64,000 nucleotides of DNA from Bacillus pseudomycoides (GCF_022811845.1 NZ_CP064266.1:434001-498000), one strand, 5' to 3'. Positions 16,663 through 26,596 are shown, numbered from the stretch's first letter. The notes: generated from the sequence alone by a model not told the origin. Numbers and translations: made by a program.

Positions 16663-18989
16663 TGTTTCACTCCTACTAATGCGTGCTCCAATACTTCGTC
16701 TAAATGAGACACAAGCACAAACGTAAGGTTTTCTTTTACGCTTTCTGGAATATCATCTAAATCTTTTTCATTTTCGGCCGGCAAAATAATTTTTGTTAAG
16801 CCTGCACGGTGAGCACTTAATGTTTTTTCTTTTAAACCACCGATTGGTAATACGCGACCACGCAAGGTAATTTCACCTGTCATCCCTACTTCTTTACTTA
16901 CAGGTACACCTGTTAGTACGGAAATAAGCGCAGTTGCCATCGTAATACCAGCTGATGGACCATCTTTTGGAACCGCTCCTTCTGGAACGTGAATATGGAT
17001 GTCATTCTTTTCATGGAAATCTGGATCGATATGAAGTTCCTCTGCACGAGAACGAATGTAGCTAAATGCAGCTTGTGCGGATTCTTTCATAACATCCCCA
17101 AGTTTCCCTGTTAAAATTAATTTTCCTTTTCCTGGTGATACAGATACTTCAATTGCAAGTGTATCACCGCCAGCAGCCGTATATGCTAAACCAGTTGCCA
17201 TTCCAACTTGGTCTGTCGTTTCAGCTTGCCCATAGCGGAATATATGTTTACCAAGTAGATCTGTAATATTTTTTTCCGTTACAATAATACGTTTACGCTC
17301 TTCTGTAACAATGATTTTTGCTGCTTTACGACAAATCTTTGCAATTTGACGCTCTAGCGTACGAACACCAGCCTCACGTGTATAGTAGCGAATAATTTCA
17401 AGTAACGCGTCATCACGCACTTGGAGATTCCCTTTTCGCAAGCCATGTTCTGTTAATTGCTTCGGTAATAAATGTTCACGAGCAATATGCACCTTTTCAA
17501 TCTCTGTGTAACCAGCAATTGAAATAATTTCCATACGATCAAGAAGTGGACCTGGAATGCTTGCAAGTGTGTTTGCAGTTGCAACAAACATTACTTTTGA
17601 TAAGTCATACGGCTCTTCAATATAATGATCGCTAAAGTTATGGTTTTGTTCTGGATCTAATACTTCAAGTAACGCCGCGGATGGATCACCACGGAAATCA
17701 TTAGACATCTTATCAATTTCATCTAATAAAAAGACTGGATTGACTGTTTTCGCTTTTTTCATACCTTGAATAATACGGCCCGGCATTGCTCCAACATATG
17801 TACGACGGTGACCACGAATTTCAGATTCGTCACGAACACCACCAAGGGAAACACGTACAAAATTACGATTTAACGATGTTGCAATAGAACGTGCTAAAGA
17901 CGTTTTTCCGACACCTGGAGGGCCAACTAAACAAAGAATTGGTCCTTTTAAAGAATTAGTTAGCTTTTGAACAGCTAAATACTCTAGCACACGCTCTTTC
18001 ACTTTCTCAAGACCGTAATGGTCTCGATTTAAAATTGTTTCAGAATGTGCTAAGTCAATCATATCTTCTGTTGCTTCTATCCACGGAAGTGCTAATAACC
18101 AATCTAGATAATTGCGAATGACACCGCTCTCTGCAGAACTTGTTGGCAACTTTTCATAGCGATCTAATTCTTTTAAAGCGGCTTTTTTTGTTTCTTCTGG
18201 CATTCCTGCCTCTTCGATTTTTTCACGAAGTTCTTCTACTTCGCCACCTTTACCTTCTTTATCACCAAGCTCTGTTTGAATCGCCTTCATTTGTTCACGC
18301 AAGAAATACTCTTTTTGTGTACGCTCCATCGAACGTTTCACTTTTTGGCCAATTTTCTTTTCTAGACTAAGTAGTTCTTGTTCATCTTGAATGATAGAAA
18401 TAAGTGTATGTAATCTTTCTTTTACAGATAGCATCTCTAGAATCTCTTGCTTTTGTTTTGTCTTAATTGGTAAATGAGAAGAGATTAAATCAGCTAATCG
18501 ACCAGGCTCTTCCACATCCACTACTGTTGCAAATGTTTCATTCGATACTTTTTTCGAAACTTTAATATATTGTTCGAAATGTTCTAGCAACGTGCGCATA
18601 AGAGCTTTTTCCTCTAGAGTGCCCTCTTCTTCTTCTGCTACTGTTTGAATCGAAACTTTTACTACATCTTCTTCTTCAATAAACTCTACTATTTCTGCTC
18701 TATGTAAACCTTCTACAAGGACACGAAGCGTACCGTTCGGCAGTTTTAGCATCTGCTTTACTTTCGCTACCGTACCCACACTATATATGTCATCTTCTTT
18801 GGGATCATCGATATTCATTTCTTTTTGCATCGCTAAAAAGATGATATTTTCATCCATTGCTGCCTGCTCTAGTGCTTGTATCGATTTATCACGTCCTACA
18901 TCAAGATGCAGAACCATCGTTGGATATACGAGAACGCCTCTTAATGGTAGGAGGGGCACAATTCTTTCGTTCGTATTCATACTAGACAT
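16659..18989 (-). CDS. lonA: ATP-dependent protease LonA
   Basis: LonA is the cytosolic AAA+ serine protease that removes misfolded and some regulatory proteins. It has the N-terminal substrate-binding domain (RIVPLLPLRGVLVYP...), Walker A GPPGVGKT at residues 356-363, and the C-terminal protease with Ser679 (DGPSAGIT) and Lys722 (GLKEK) as the catalytic dyad. I chose ATG 18989 (MSSMNTNER, 776 aa); an ATG at 18980 (773 aa) is equally good by spacing to GGAGGT (18993-18998). The first is rather close to the ribosome site and the second rather far. An upstream extension to 19022 runs through that ribosome site. Confidence 0.97.
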   Translation of the reverse strand: MSSMNTNERIVPLLPLRGVLVYPTMVLHLDVGRDKSIQALEQAAMDENIIFLAMQKEMNIDDPKEDDIYSVGTVAKVKQMLKLPNGTLRVLVEGLHRAEIVEFIEEEDVVKVSIQTVAEEEEGTLEEKALMRTLLEHFEQYIKVSKKVSNETFATVVDVEEPGRLADLISSHLPIKTKQKQEILEMLSVKERLHTLISIIQDEQELLSLEKKIGQKVKRSMERTQKEYFLREQMKAIQTELGDKEGKGGEVEELREKIEEAGMPEETKKAALKELDRYEKLPTSSAESGVIRNYLDWLLALPWIEATEDMIDLAHSETILNRDHYGLEKVKERVLEYLAVQKLTNSLKGPILCLVGPPGVGKTSLARSIATSLNRNFVRVSLGGVRDESEIRGHRRTYVGAMPGRIIQGMKKAKTVNPVFLLDEIDKMSNDFRGDPSAALLEVLDPEQNHNFSDHYIEEPYDLSKVMFVATANTLASIPGPLLDRMEIISIAGYTEIEKVHIAREHLLPKQLTEHGLRKGNLQVRDDALLEIIRYYTREAGVRTLERQIAKICRKAAKIIVTEERKRIIVTEKNITDLLGKHIFRYGQAETTDQVGMATGLAYTAAGGDTLAIEVSVSPGKGKLILTGKLGDVMKESAQAAFSYIRSRAEELHIDPDFHEKNDIHIHVPEGAVPKDGPSAGITMATALISVLTGVPVSKEVGMTGEITLRGRVLPIGGLKEKTLSAHRAGLTKIILPAENEKDLDDIPESVKENLTFVLVSHLDEVLEHALVGVKQ

Positions 18990-19109
18990 AGCACCTCCAT
19001 AATAAATTAAACTCCTGTTCAACTATTTTATATTACAATACCTCTTGATGCAATTGCAGAGATTCCTTGCAATTACAAATTTCTTTCTTTTTTGTTCCAA
19101 AAAAGAAAA

Positions 19110-19144
19110 AGGGACCTCGCTTAAGCATACAAACTTAAACGAAG
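19110..19144 (-). terminator. Terminator of lonB
   Basis: CTTCGTTTAAG pairs with CTTAAGCGAGG (three G-U pairs), followed by CCCTTTTTC on the minus strand. It lies about 80 bp after the lonB stop and upstream of lonA. Confidence 0.7.
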
Positions 19145-19221
19145 TCTGGCAAATATTATTATATTCTAGTTGACGCCCAACTTACCTGAAGTCGTCTATT
19201 AGAAGCTTATTCGGTTTCATC

Positions 19222-20892
19222 TTACATTGATTGTACGTCACCTTCATCAACCTGATGACGTACATTGATTTCACGATGTAAGTTTTTCTGTACGAACGTT
19301 AACTCAAAGACTTCCTTCAATTTTCGAACAGGTATAATTTCAATACCTTTTATCGTATATAAAAATGGTTGCATATTTTCAGCAGGAATAATTACCTTTT
19401 TTGCCCCCGCCTTTTTTGCTGCTTTCACTTTTGCATATACGCCACCCACCGGCTTTACTTCACCATGAATACTTATTTCCCCTGTCATCGCGATTTCATT
19501 ATTTACATAAGCTTGATGGAGAGCAGAATATACTCCTGTTGCCATTGCAATTCCTGCTGAAGGCCCATCAATTGGAATACCACCAGGAAAATTAATATGT
19601 ATATCATATCCTTCTGGTAATAAATCAAGAGAACGAAGTACAGTTAACACATTATCAACTGAACCTTTCGCCATACTTTTACGTCGAATTGATTTCGTTT
19701 GACTACCAATGCTCTCTTCTTCTACAATGCCTGTAACATTGATTGTTCCTTTTTCCATAGCTCGTATTGCTGTTACTTCAATTTCTAATAGCGCTCCTGT
19801 ATTAGGTCCATATACAGCGAGACCATTTACAAGACCAATCTTCGGAATTGGATAAATGCGCTTTTCATATTTTGGAGTGAGTTGACTAGAATGAACAACC
19901 CATTCAATATCCTCATCTTTAATGAATGAGCGGCCCTCATTTATCGCCATTCCTGCAGAAATTTGCACAAGATTAATCGCTTCTCTTCCATTCCTCGCAT
20001 ACATTCCAATTAATTCAATACCTTGTTCCCCAATTTCCATCTTCACTTTTTCTGCTGCATTCTTCGCTACTTTTTGAATTTCTTCTGTATCAAGTTCACG
20101 GAAGAAAACTTCTAAACACCGAGAACGAATAGCAGGAGGAATTTCATCCGGAGAACGAGTTGTCGCTCCAACTAGGCGAAAATCTGCCGGTAAGCCTTTT
20201 TGAAAAATATCATGTATGTATGTTGGAATCATTGAATTTTCTTCACTATAGTATGCACTTTCCAAAAATACTTTGCGATCCTCCAATACTTTTAACATTT
20301 TATTCATTTGAATAGGATGCAATTCACCAATTTCATCAATAAATAAAATGCCACCATGCGCATCTGTTACAGCACCCTTTTTCGGTTGAGGAATCCCCGC
20401 CTGCCCCATTGCACCTGCGCCTTGATAAATCGGATCATGCACTGAGCCAATTAACGGATCCGCAATACCGCGCTCATCAAATCGAGCCGTTGTTGCATCC
20501 AGTTCAATAAATGTTGCATTCATACGAAATGGTGATTTTTGATTTTTCTTCGCTTCTTCTAACACAAGACGGGCCGCTGCCGTTTTTCCTACCCCAGGAG
20601 GGCCATATATAATGACATGCTGCGGATTCGGTCCACAAAGCGCCGCCTTTAATGATTTAATTCCATCCTCTTGCCCAACAATATCCAAAAAAGATGTAGG
20701 ACGTACCTTTTCAGCAAGCGGTTCTGTCAAAGAGATCTCGCGCATTTTGCGAAGTTGTTCTAATTCTTTTTTCGATTCTCGATCAATTGAAACTTTTTGT
20801 GTTCGCTGGTTTCGAAGCAAATGCCAGAAGTATAATCCGACAATTACCCCAAAAACAAGTTGAACAAGTAAGAATATGTTTGTCCAGCTCAT
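19222..20892 (-). CDS. lonB: ATP-dependent protease LonB
   Basis: LonB is the membrane-associated Lon paralogue, made in the forespore in B. subtilis. The 556-aa protein has one N-terminal membrane span (about residues 5-23). Walker A is GPPGVGKTAAARL near residue 97, followed by a sigma-54-activator-like AAA core with LFIDEIGELHPIQMNKML. The C-terminal Lon protease domain has PIDGPSAGIAM (Ser) and VYAKVKAAKKAG (Lys). It lacks the long LonA N-domain, as expected. The start is ATG 20892 with GGGAGG upstream. Confidence 0.96.
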   Translation of the reverse strand: MSWTNIFLLVQLVFGVIVGLYFWHLLRNQRTQKVSIDRESKKELEQLRKMREISLTEPLAEKVRPTSFLDIVGQEDGIKSLKAALCGPNPQHVIIYGPPGVGKTAAARLVLEEAKKNQKSPFRMNATFIELDATTARFDERGIADPLIGSVHDPIYQGAGAMGQAGIPQPKKGAVTDAHGGILFIDEIGELHPIQMNKMLKVLEDRKVFLESAYYSEENSMIPTYIHDIFQKGLPADFRLVGATTRSPDEIPPAIRSRCLEVFFRELDTEEIQKVAKNAAEKVKMEIGEQGIELIGMYARNGREAINLVQISAGMAINEGRSFIKDEDIEWVVHSSQLTPKYEKRIYPIPKIGLVNGLAVYGPNTGALLEIEVTAIRAMEKGTINVTGIVEEESIGSQTKSIRRKSMAKGSVDNVLTVLRSLDLLPEGYDIHINFPGGIPIDGPSAGIAMATGVYSALHQAYVNNEIAMTGEISIHGEVKPVGGVYAKVKAAKKAGAKKVIIPAENMQPFLYTIKGIEIIPVRKLKEVFELTFVQKNLHREINVRHQVDEGDVQSM

Positions 20893-20958
20893 GATTCATT
20901 TCCTCCCGCTATGTTTTACCATTTAGTATTTCCTAGGAGGAAAAGTGCTAAACATAAT

Positions 20959-20992
20959 AAGAAACAGCAATTATAAAAATTGCTGTTTCTTA
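20959..20992 (-). terminator. Terminator of clpX
   Basis: The hairpin AAGAAACAGCAATT...AATTGCTGTTTCTT lies immediately after the clpX stop and ends in a T-rich stretch on the minus strand. Confidence 0.85.
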
Positions 20993-20998
20993 CTTACA

Positions 20999-22258
20999 CT
21001 ATGCAGATGTTTTTGTATCAAGTACAGTACCGTCTTGTAACACCAATTTTGGTGGTGCATTATCCGCTACTGTTTCTTTTGAAAGAATGCACTTCTCGAT
21101 ATCTTTACGAGATGGAAGTTCGAACATTACATCTAGCATTAAGCCTTCAATAATAGAGCGAAGTCCACGGGCACCTGTTTTACGTTCAATTGCTTTCTTG
21201 GCAATTTCAACCAGTGCTCCTTCTTCAAATTCAAGCTCAACATCGTCAAGCTCCAATAATTTTTGGAATTGTTTCACAAGCGCATTTTTCGGTTTTGTTA
21301 AAATATCAACAAGAGCACCTTCATCCAGTGGCTCTAAGTTTGCAATAACTGGAAGACGACCAATAAACTCTGGAATTAAACCAAATCGTAAAAGGTCTTC
21401 TGGTAATACGTGAGATAAAACATGCTTTTCATTTACATCAGCATTTTTCTTCTCTGAACCAAATCCAATTACTTTTTCACCAAGGCGACGCTTAATAATA
21501 GGCTCGATGCCATCAAACGCACCACCACAAATGAATAGGATGTTCGTTGTATCAATTTGAATAAACTCTTGATGTGGATGTTTACGACCACCTTGAGGTG
21601 GAACGCTCGCTACAGTACCTTCTAAAATTTTCAGAAGAGCCTGCTGCACACCCTCACCAGATACATCGCGTGTAATTGATGGATTTTCTGACTTACGCGC
21701 CACTTTATCAATCTCATCAATATAAATAATTCCTTTTTCCGCTTTCTCTACATCGTAATCAGCAGCTTGAATAAGTTTTAGTAAAATGTTTTCTACATCT
21801 TCACCTACATATCCAGCTTCTGTTAAAGATGTTGCGTCTGCGATTGCAAATGGAACATTTAAAATACGTGCTAATGTTTGTGCCAATAGCGTTTTACCAC
21901 TACCTGTCGGCCCGATAAGCGCGATATTACTTTTCGCCAATTCTACATCATCAATTTTGCTGTTAGAATTGATGCGTTTGTAATGGTTATATACCGCTAC
22001 CGCTAGTGCTTTTTTCGCATTATCTTGTCCGATGACATACTCATCTAAGATTTCACGAATTTCTACCGGTTTCGGTACATCTTTGAATTCTACTTCTTCG
22101 TCTTTCGCAAGCTCCTCTTGCACAATCTCTGTACAAAGCTCAATACACTCATCACAAATGTAAACACCTGGACCAGCAACAAGTTTCCGAACCTGCGTTT
22201 GTGTTTTACCACAGAAAGAACATTTTAATTGCCCTTTTTCATCATTAAATTTAAACAT
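20999..22258 (-). CDS. clpX: ClpX, ATPase subunit of the ClpXP protease
   Basis: ClpX unfolds substrates and feeds them to ClpP. The 419-aa protein has the N-terminal zinc-binding domain with Cys13, Cys16, Cys35 and Cys38 (LKCSFCGK, YICDECIELC). Walker A is GPTGSGKTL near residue 117, and the C-terminal half holds the IGF-type ClpP-contact loop (VIGFGSEKK). I chose ATG 22258 (MFKFNDEKGQ) with AAGGGGTG upstream; the frame is open to 22333, but the extra residues are not family-like. Confidence 0.98.
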   Translation of the reverse strand: MFKFNDEKGQLKCSFCGKTQTQVRKLVAGPGVYICDECIELCTEIVQEELAKDEEVEFKDVPKPVEIREILDEYVIGQDNAKKALAVAVYNHYKRINSNSKIDDVELAKSNIALIGPTGSGKTLLAQTLARILNVPFAIADATSLTEAGYVGEDVENILLKLIQAADYDVEKAEKGIIYIDEIDKVARKSENPSITRDVSGEGVQQALLKILEGTVASVPPQGGRKHPHQEFIQIDTTNILFICGGAFDGIEPIIKRRLGEKVIGFGSEKKNADVNEKHVLSHVLPEDLLRFGLIPEFIGRLPVIANLEPLDEGALVDILTKPKNALVKQFQKLLELDDVELEFEEGALVEIAKKAIERKTGARGLRSIIEGLMLDVMFELPSRKDIEKCILSKETVADNAPPKLVLQDGTVLDTKTSA

Positions 22259-22490
22259 ATTTTCACACCCCTTACAAAGTGCTAATTTCTTGCCCTCGTA
22301 TGTACACGATAAATGTATCGTATGTAAATACATATTATGTCACTACGCGGCGAGAAATACAAATAATATGACTAGTTATGTACAAATAAAAAATTTTTAA
22401 AACTTTTGAAGTATGTATATTCGACTTTAGAAGGTCCTTTTCCTTCTTCATCGAAAAGTTTTATAAATATATTTATATCTATATTTATAA

Positions 22491-22520
22491 AACAAGGCAC
22501 GATTAAAATCGCGCCTTGTT
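22491..22520 (-). terminator. Terminator of tig
   Basis: Arms AACAAGGCaCGATT/AATCGcGCCTTGTT pair with a 2-nt loop and a T-run on the minus strand. This lies 7 bp after the tig stop, so clpX has its own promoter in the 230-bp gap. Confidence 0.87.
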
Positions 22521-22526
22521 ATTTTA

Positions 22527-23810
22527 TTATGCAGCTTTGCTGTTGTCTACTAAGAAGTCTACAGCTTTACGAACTTTAAGGTCTTCAGATAAAGCGTCTA
22601 CGCTTCCAAGAGCTTGCTTGATAGCATCTACTGGCATACCGTACATTTCAGCCATTTTCTCAACTTCTGCAGTTACTTCTTCTTCAGTAACTTCGATGTT
22701 TTCAGCTTCAATGATAGCTTCAAGAACAAGATTGATTCTTACACGTTTTTGTGCATCTTCTTTCATTTGTTCTTTTAACTTGTCAGCATCAGTACCTGTG
22801 AATTGGTAGTAAAGCTCAAGGTTCATACCTTGTTGGCTTAAGCGTTGCTCGAATTCACGAACCATACGATCTAACTCAGTTTCGATCATAGCTTCTGGAA
22901 TTTCGATTTCAGCGTTAGCAGCAGCTTTTTCTACTACTTCGTCACGAACTTTGTGCTCAGCTTCGTGCTTTTTGCCTTCTTCTAAGTTTGTGCGAAGTTT
23001 CGCTTTTAACTCATCAAGAGTTGCAACTTCTTCGTCTGCATCTTTAGCGAACTCATCATCTAAAGCAGGAAGTTCTTGTGCTTTAATTTCATGAACTGTT
23101 ACTTTAAATGTTGCTGGTTTACCAGCAAGTTCTTCTGCATGGTACTCTTCTGGGAATGATACTTCAACGTCTTTTGACTCGCCAGCTTTTAGACCAATTA
23201 ATTGCTCTTCAAAACCTGGGATGAATGTACCAGAACCGATTGCTAGAGAGTAGTTCTCGCCTTTTCCGCCTTCGAATGCTTCACCATCAACGAAACCTTC
23301 AAAGTCGATTACAGCTGTATCGCCGTTTTCAGCAGTACCTTCTTCTTTAACAACTAGTTCAGCTTGACGCTCTTGTAAAGATTTTAATTCGTTCTCTACA
23401 TCTTCGTCAGTTACAGTTGTTTCAACTTTTTCTACCGCTAGTCCTTTGTATTCACCTAATTTAACTTCAGGTTTTACAGTAACTTTTGCAGTGAAGATTA
23501 AGTTTTCGTTTTTCTCGAATTTCTCGATGTCGATTTCAGGATGAGCAACTGGGAAGATACCAGTTTCATCAATTGCTTCACCGTATGCTTTTGGTAAGAT
23601 AATATCTAAAGCATCTTGGTATAAAGATTCAACACCAAAGCGTTGTTCGAATAACGGACGAGGCATTTTCCCTTTACGGAAACCAGGTACGTTAATTGTT
23701 TTTACTACTTTTTTGAACGCAGCGTCGATAGAGTTGTTTACTTCTTTAGCATCAACTTCAATTGTTAAAACGCCAACGTTACCTTCTAATTTTTCCCATT
23801 TTGCAGCCAT
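22527..23810 (-). CDS. tig: Trigger factor
   Basis: Trigger factor is the ribosome-bound chaperone and peptidyl-prolyl isomerase at the nascent-chain exit. The 427-aa protein has the ribosome-binding signature GFRKGKMPR at about residues 42-50. The FKBP-type PPIase domain spans about residues 160-245 (GDTAVIDFEGFVDGEAFEGG), and a long helical C-terminal domain follows. The start is ATG 23810 with GGAGGG upstream. The order ysoA-tig-clpX is as in B. subtilis. Confidence 0.98.
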   Translation of the reverse strand: MAAKWEKLEGNVGVLTIEVDAKEVNNSIDAAFKKVVKTINVPGFRKGKMPRPLFEQRFGVESLYQDALDIILPKAYGEAIDETGIFPVAHPEIDIEKFEKNENLIFTAKVTVKPEVKLGEYKGLAVEKVETTVTDEDVENELKSLQERQAELVVKEEGTAENGDTAVIDFEGFVDGEAFEGGKGENYSLAIGSGTFIPGFEEQLIGLKAGESKDVEVSFPEEYHAEELAGKPATFKVTVHEIKAQELPALDDEFAKDADEEVATLDELKAKLRTNLEEGKKHEAEHKVRDEVVEKAAANAEIEIPEAMIETELDRMVREFEQRLSQQGMNLELYYQFTGTDADKLKEQMKEDAQKRVRINLVLEAIIEAENIEVTEEEVTAEVEKMAEMYGMPVDAIKQALGSVDALSEDLKVRKAVDFLVDNSKAA

Positions 23811-24143
23811 TTATTCTTTCCCTCCAACTATAATAATGTATGCACATACCTCTACAGATTGAGATTTCCATTATTTCTTTTTTGGAAACAACAAAAGCGT
23901 GAAAGCTCATTGATTCAGGCTTTTTAACCTTCTAGCAATAAGCTTTAAGCCACGTAATTCTCAATCTATTATTTGTCTATAAGACAAACACGGTATATTT
24001 TGTTCGAGAATAATATGAAACATATTAAGTAAGAGAATTATACTTCTCTCCTCTTACAAACAGGCATAATTCAGCCTTTTGCAACCCTTACATTATAACA
24101 TAGAATATTCTCGTTTCAATAACTGAACGATTCTTTTTCGTAA
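23811..24143. other. Intergenic region between ysoA and tig
   Basis: This is the tig leader. It holds a perfect 17-bp palindrome TTTGTCT-ATA-AGACAAA at 23972-23988, which could be an operator. Weaker hairpins are AAAGC/GCTTT near 23890-23925 and GGC/GCC near 24062-24080. No ORF is evident. Confidence 0.5.
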
Positions 24144-25142
24144 TTATACTGGTAAATGCCCTTCTCTTTCCACACGTAAAAACCATTGATAAGCAATATG
24201 AAACTCTTCAACCGTAATATTATACGCCGCCATCAGTTCCTCTTCATCGATTATCAATCCAAAACGTTTTCTTCCGATTCTCTCTAAAACAGCAGCCCAT
24301 ACTTCATGCTTGTCCATTAGTAACGGGAACGGGAAGATACTAGTTTGTATTTCTCTCCAATATGTAATAATTGCCTCAAACATATTTGGATTATCATTTT
24401 CTAAACGATTAGATAGTATATGTATGACTTTCTTCGAATACTCATCATTATGACCCAAATGAGCTGGGATAATCACTATTCTTTCGCCAAATTTCTCTAC
24501 TTCTATTTCTTCTTCCATACGCTTCTCTATCATTTTGTATATAATGGAAGTTTTCAAATACGGATGTCGCGTGTCATCAATAAGAAATTTCTGTAAAGCT
24601 GGCAAAGCTTTTTCAAGATCTTTAAGTAATAGAGCATTAATCACTTGCAATTGTTGCCCAAAACTTTCCACAAATAGATTCTCCGAAAATTCTTCTAAAT
24701 CAAAATCCGATTCTATCGGTGTTACTTCCTCACCACTTAGCATATTCTCGGCAAATTGGGCAAGCTGTGCTAATTTTTCTCTTTGCTCTACGGTCAATTC
24801 TTTTTTCTGCAAAACCTCTTCAACAGTTTCAATTACACCTACATAATCATTTGTTTGAACTAAAATTGTCACGTACGTTTCAAGAATATCCCCAAACAAA
24901 ACGGTTCCTGTTTCAAGCAACTGTTCACATCGTTCTTTTGATTCTTCCATTCGCTTTAATTCTAATAAACAAATAACTGAAGCCAATTCTGTTTGTTCTG
25001 TTTCTCCATTATACTGACGCAATACTTCAAAACAGCGCAATGCATCTTCGAACTTCCGCTCCCGCAGCGCCATAAACCCTTGATCAATATAACGCTCTGA
25101 CAACTGCGGAAACAATACGACCGTATTTTCTTTTTTATCCAT
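24144..25142 (-). CDS. ysoA: TPR-repeat protein YsoA
   Basis: The 332-aa protein is helical and Glu-rich with degenerate tetratricopeptide repeats in its first half (RYIDQGFMALRERKFEDALR near residue 17, then ELKRMEESKERCEQLLETG). The C-terminal part (EEFHIAYQWFLRVE) looks like the conserved YsoA end. TPR proteins mediate protein contacts; the specific partner is unknown. Synteny upstream of tig supports the name. The start is ATG 25142 with GAGGCGG upstream. Confidence 0.88.
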   Translation of the reverse strand: MDKKENTVVLFPQLSERYIDQGFMALRERKFEDALRCFEVLRQYNGETEQTELASVICLLELKRMEESKERCEQLLETGTVLFGDILETYVTILVQTNDYVGVIETVEEVLQKKELTVEQREKLAQLAQFAENMLSGEEVTPIESDFDLEEFSENLFVESFGQQLQVINALLLKDLEKALPALQKFLIDDTRHPYLKTSIIYKMIEKRMEEEIEVEKFGERIVIIPAHLGHNDEYSKKVIHILSNRLENDNPNMFEAIITYWREIQTSIFPFPLLMDKHEVWAAVLERIGRKRFGLIIDEEELMAAYNITVEEFHIAYQWFLRVEREGHLPV

Positions 25143-25305
25143 ACGTCCGCCTCTTTTTTTAGATTTTAAATCTCTTCAAAGTAAATATAACAAATGCCTG
25201 TTAAGAAAACAATATTCCAAATACATTTATTTGAAATATGAAAATATTTAACTTTTATAATTAAAACAAAAAAAAACATTAAAAATTTCTCTTTATACAT
25301 ATAAA

Positions 25306-25332
25306 AACCCTCGGCAAATATCGCAGAGGATT
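25306..25332 (-). terminator. Terminator of the 82-aa membrane protein gene
   Basis: AATCCTCTGC pairs with GCCGAGGGTT and is followed by a T-run on the minus strand, 7 bp after the stop. Its presence supports the reality of that small gene. Confidence 0.7.
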
Positions 25333-25338
25333 TTCTCA

Positions 25339-25587
25339 TCAATGGAAAGCTTTTATAATTGTAGGATATACGAAAAGAGTAATCATTTGGAGAACAATAA
25401 TTGTAATAACAATCATGCTAAAAAAGAAGATTGGCTTACTTTGTTTCATCAAAAACATAATAATAAGCATAATACAGGCGAGTAAACACATAAAAAATAA
25501 ACTTGTAGTAGAGCTTAATATTCCACTTGGGACAAATAACAATAGTATAACGCTAGAAACACCTATAATTCCGAACAAACGTTCCAT
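25339..25587 (-). CDS. Small polytopic membrane protein of unknown function (82 aa)
   Basis: I do not recognise a family. The protein is nearly all hydrophobic, with about three membrane spans (residues ~4-22, ~28-46 and ~53-75) separated by short loops (KQSKPIFFF). AAAGGG lies upstream of ATG 25587, and a terminator follows the stop. It lies in a less conserved region between ysoA and a YvbH-like gene and 40 bp downstream of a 33-aa peptide gene on the same strand, so they may be co-transcribed. Confidence 0.65.
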   Translation of the reverse strand: MERLFGIIGVSSVILLLFVPSGILSSTTSLFFMCLLACIMLIIMFLMKQSKPIFFFSMIVITIIVLQMITLFVYPTIIKAFH

Positions 25588-25627
25588 TCATCTACCCATT
25601 CCCTTTCCCTCTCATAACAAATCATCT

Positions 25628-25729
25628 CTACGCTACTAAATGTTTTACGATATCAATTACATCTGTTAATTTCTCATATGCAACAAATCCAAAAGCTACT
25701 GTTAAAGCTGTTACAACTAATCCTTTCAT
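25628..25729 (-). CDS. 33-aa hydrophobic peptide
   Basis: The frame runs from ATG 25727-25729 to TAG 25628-25630, preceded by a strong GAGGAGGAAG ribosome site with 7-nt spacing. The peptide begins MKGLVVTALTVAFGFVAYEK: one Lys, then a hydrophobic stretch of about 17 residues and a short charged tail. This could be a single-span membrane peptide, a small toxin-like peptide or a secreted signal precursor; no Rap/PlcR-type receptor gene is adjacent. An inverted repeat CTTACA-gaat-TGTAAG lies upstream at 25813-25828. A second short frame overlaps it and also has a ribosome site, so the coding assignment carries some doubt. Confidence 0.55.
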   Translation of the reverse strand: MKGLVVTALTVAFGFVAYEKLTDVIDIVKHLVA

Positions 25730-25959
25730 TTTTTCTTCCTCCTCGTTTCATCTTTGTTACCTCCATTATAAAGAACTGACCATTTGTTACCATCGAACTT
25801 CCTTACACTTACCTTACAGAATTGTAAGATTTCAAAACTAAATTCGGCAACTCACTCCCAATCCCTCCTTCAAAATTTTCATCTAAAACATATAAATTTT
25901 CCGCAAAAAATGATAGTATAATTTCGTACAATTCAGAATCTTAAAAGGGGATGATACAT

Positions 25960-26574
25960 TTGTTCAAAAAAGTAGCTGCTGATGTTCTTGGACTAAGCGA
26001 TGTAGGCTCTGTAATCACACCGAAGGATTACGATAAAGTCGATGCCGATGATTATGTGATGCATGAAGATGGAGAGAAAATTTATTTCCTAATTAAATCA
26101 AAATCAGATGAATATTGCTTTACAAACAAAGGATTGCTGCATTTAGATGGAACAAGTGCGGCCAGTAAAAAACGTACTCTTCGCCGCTTTAGTTACAGCA
26201 AATATCAAATTAGAAATGTCGCGCTAGAAACTGCTGGCACAATCGATTTAGATGTAGAAATTAAATTTCATATGGGAGATGAGTATTACTCAATTGATGT
26301 GCATAAAAAGCACATTGAAGAGCTCAAAGATTTGTATAAAGCACTTCTCAAAATTGAGGAAATTTCATACGAGAACGATATTACATTACAATACGCTCAA
26401 AAAAGCTTAGACATGGCCTCCAACACATTTAGCCGCATTACAAATGCACAAGTTAATTTAGCAGAACAATTTAAAGAAATGAACCAAATTGCGTTTAATT
26501 GGCTTGTAGATACGAAAAAGCAATATAACGTGAAAGATTATGGATTTGTGTTTGAAAAATTTATTAACAACTAA
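25960..26574 (+). CDS. yvbH: YvbH-like PH-domain protein
   Basis: The sequence closely follows B. subtilis YvbH (204 aa): FKKVAADVLGLSD, DADDYVMHEDGEKIYFLIK, and a C-terminal YNVKDYGFVFEKFINN. The first ~125 residues form a bacterial PH domain, and the rest is a helical YvbH-specific oligomerisation region. The function is unknown. I chose the TTG at 25960 (204 aa, same length as B. subtilis), 9 nt after AAAAGGGG; the ATG at 25951 abuts that ribosome site and would add three residues. Confidence 0.88.
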   Translation: MFKKVAADVLGLSDVGSVITPKDYDKVDADDYVMHEDGEKIYFLIKSKSDEYCFTNKGLLHLDGTSAASKKRTLRRFSYSKYQIRNVALETAGTIDLDVEIKFHMGDEYYSIDVHKKHIEELKDLYKALLKIEEISYENDITLQYAQKSLDMASNTFSRITNAQVNLAEQFKEMNQIAFNWLVDTKKQYNVKDYGFVFEKFINN

Positions 26575-26596
26575 TTTGAAAACAAATAAAAACGAA

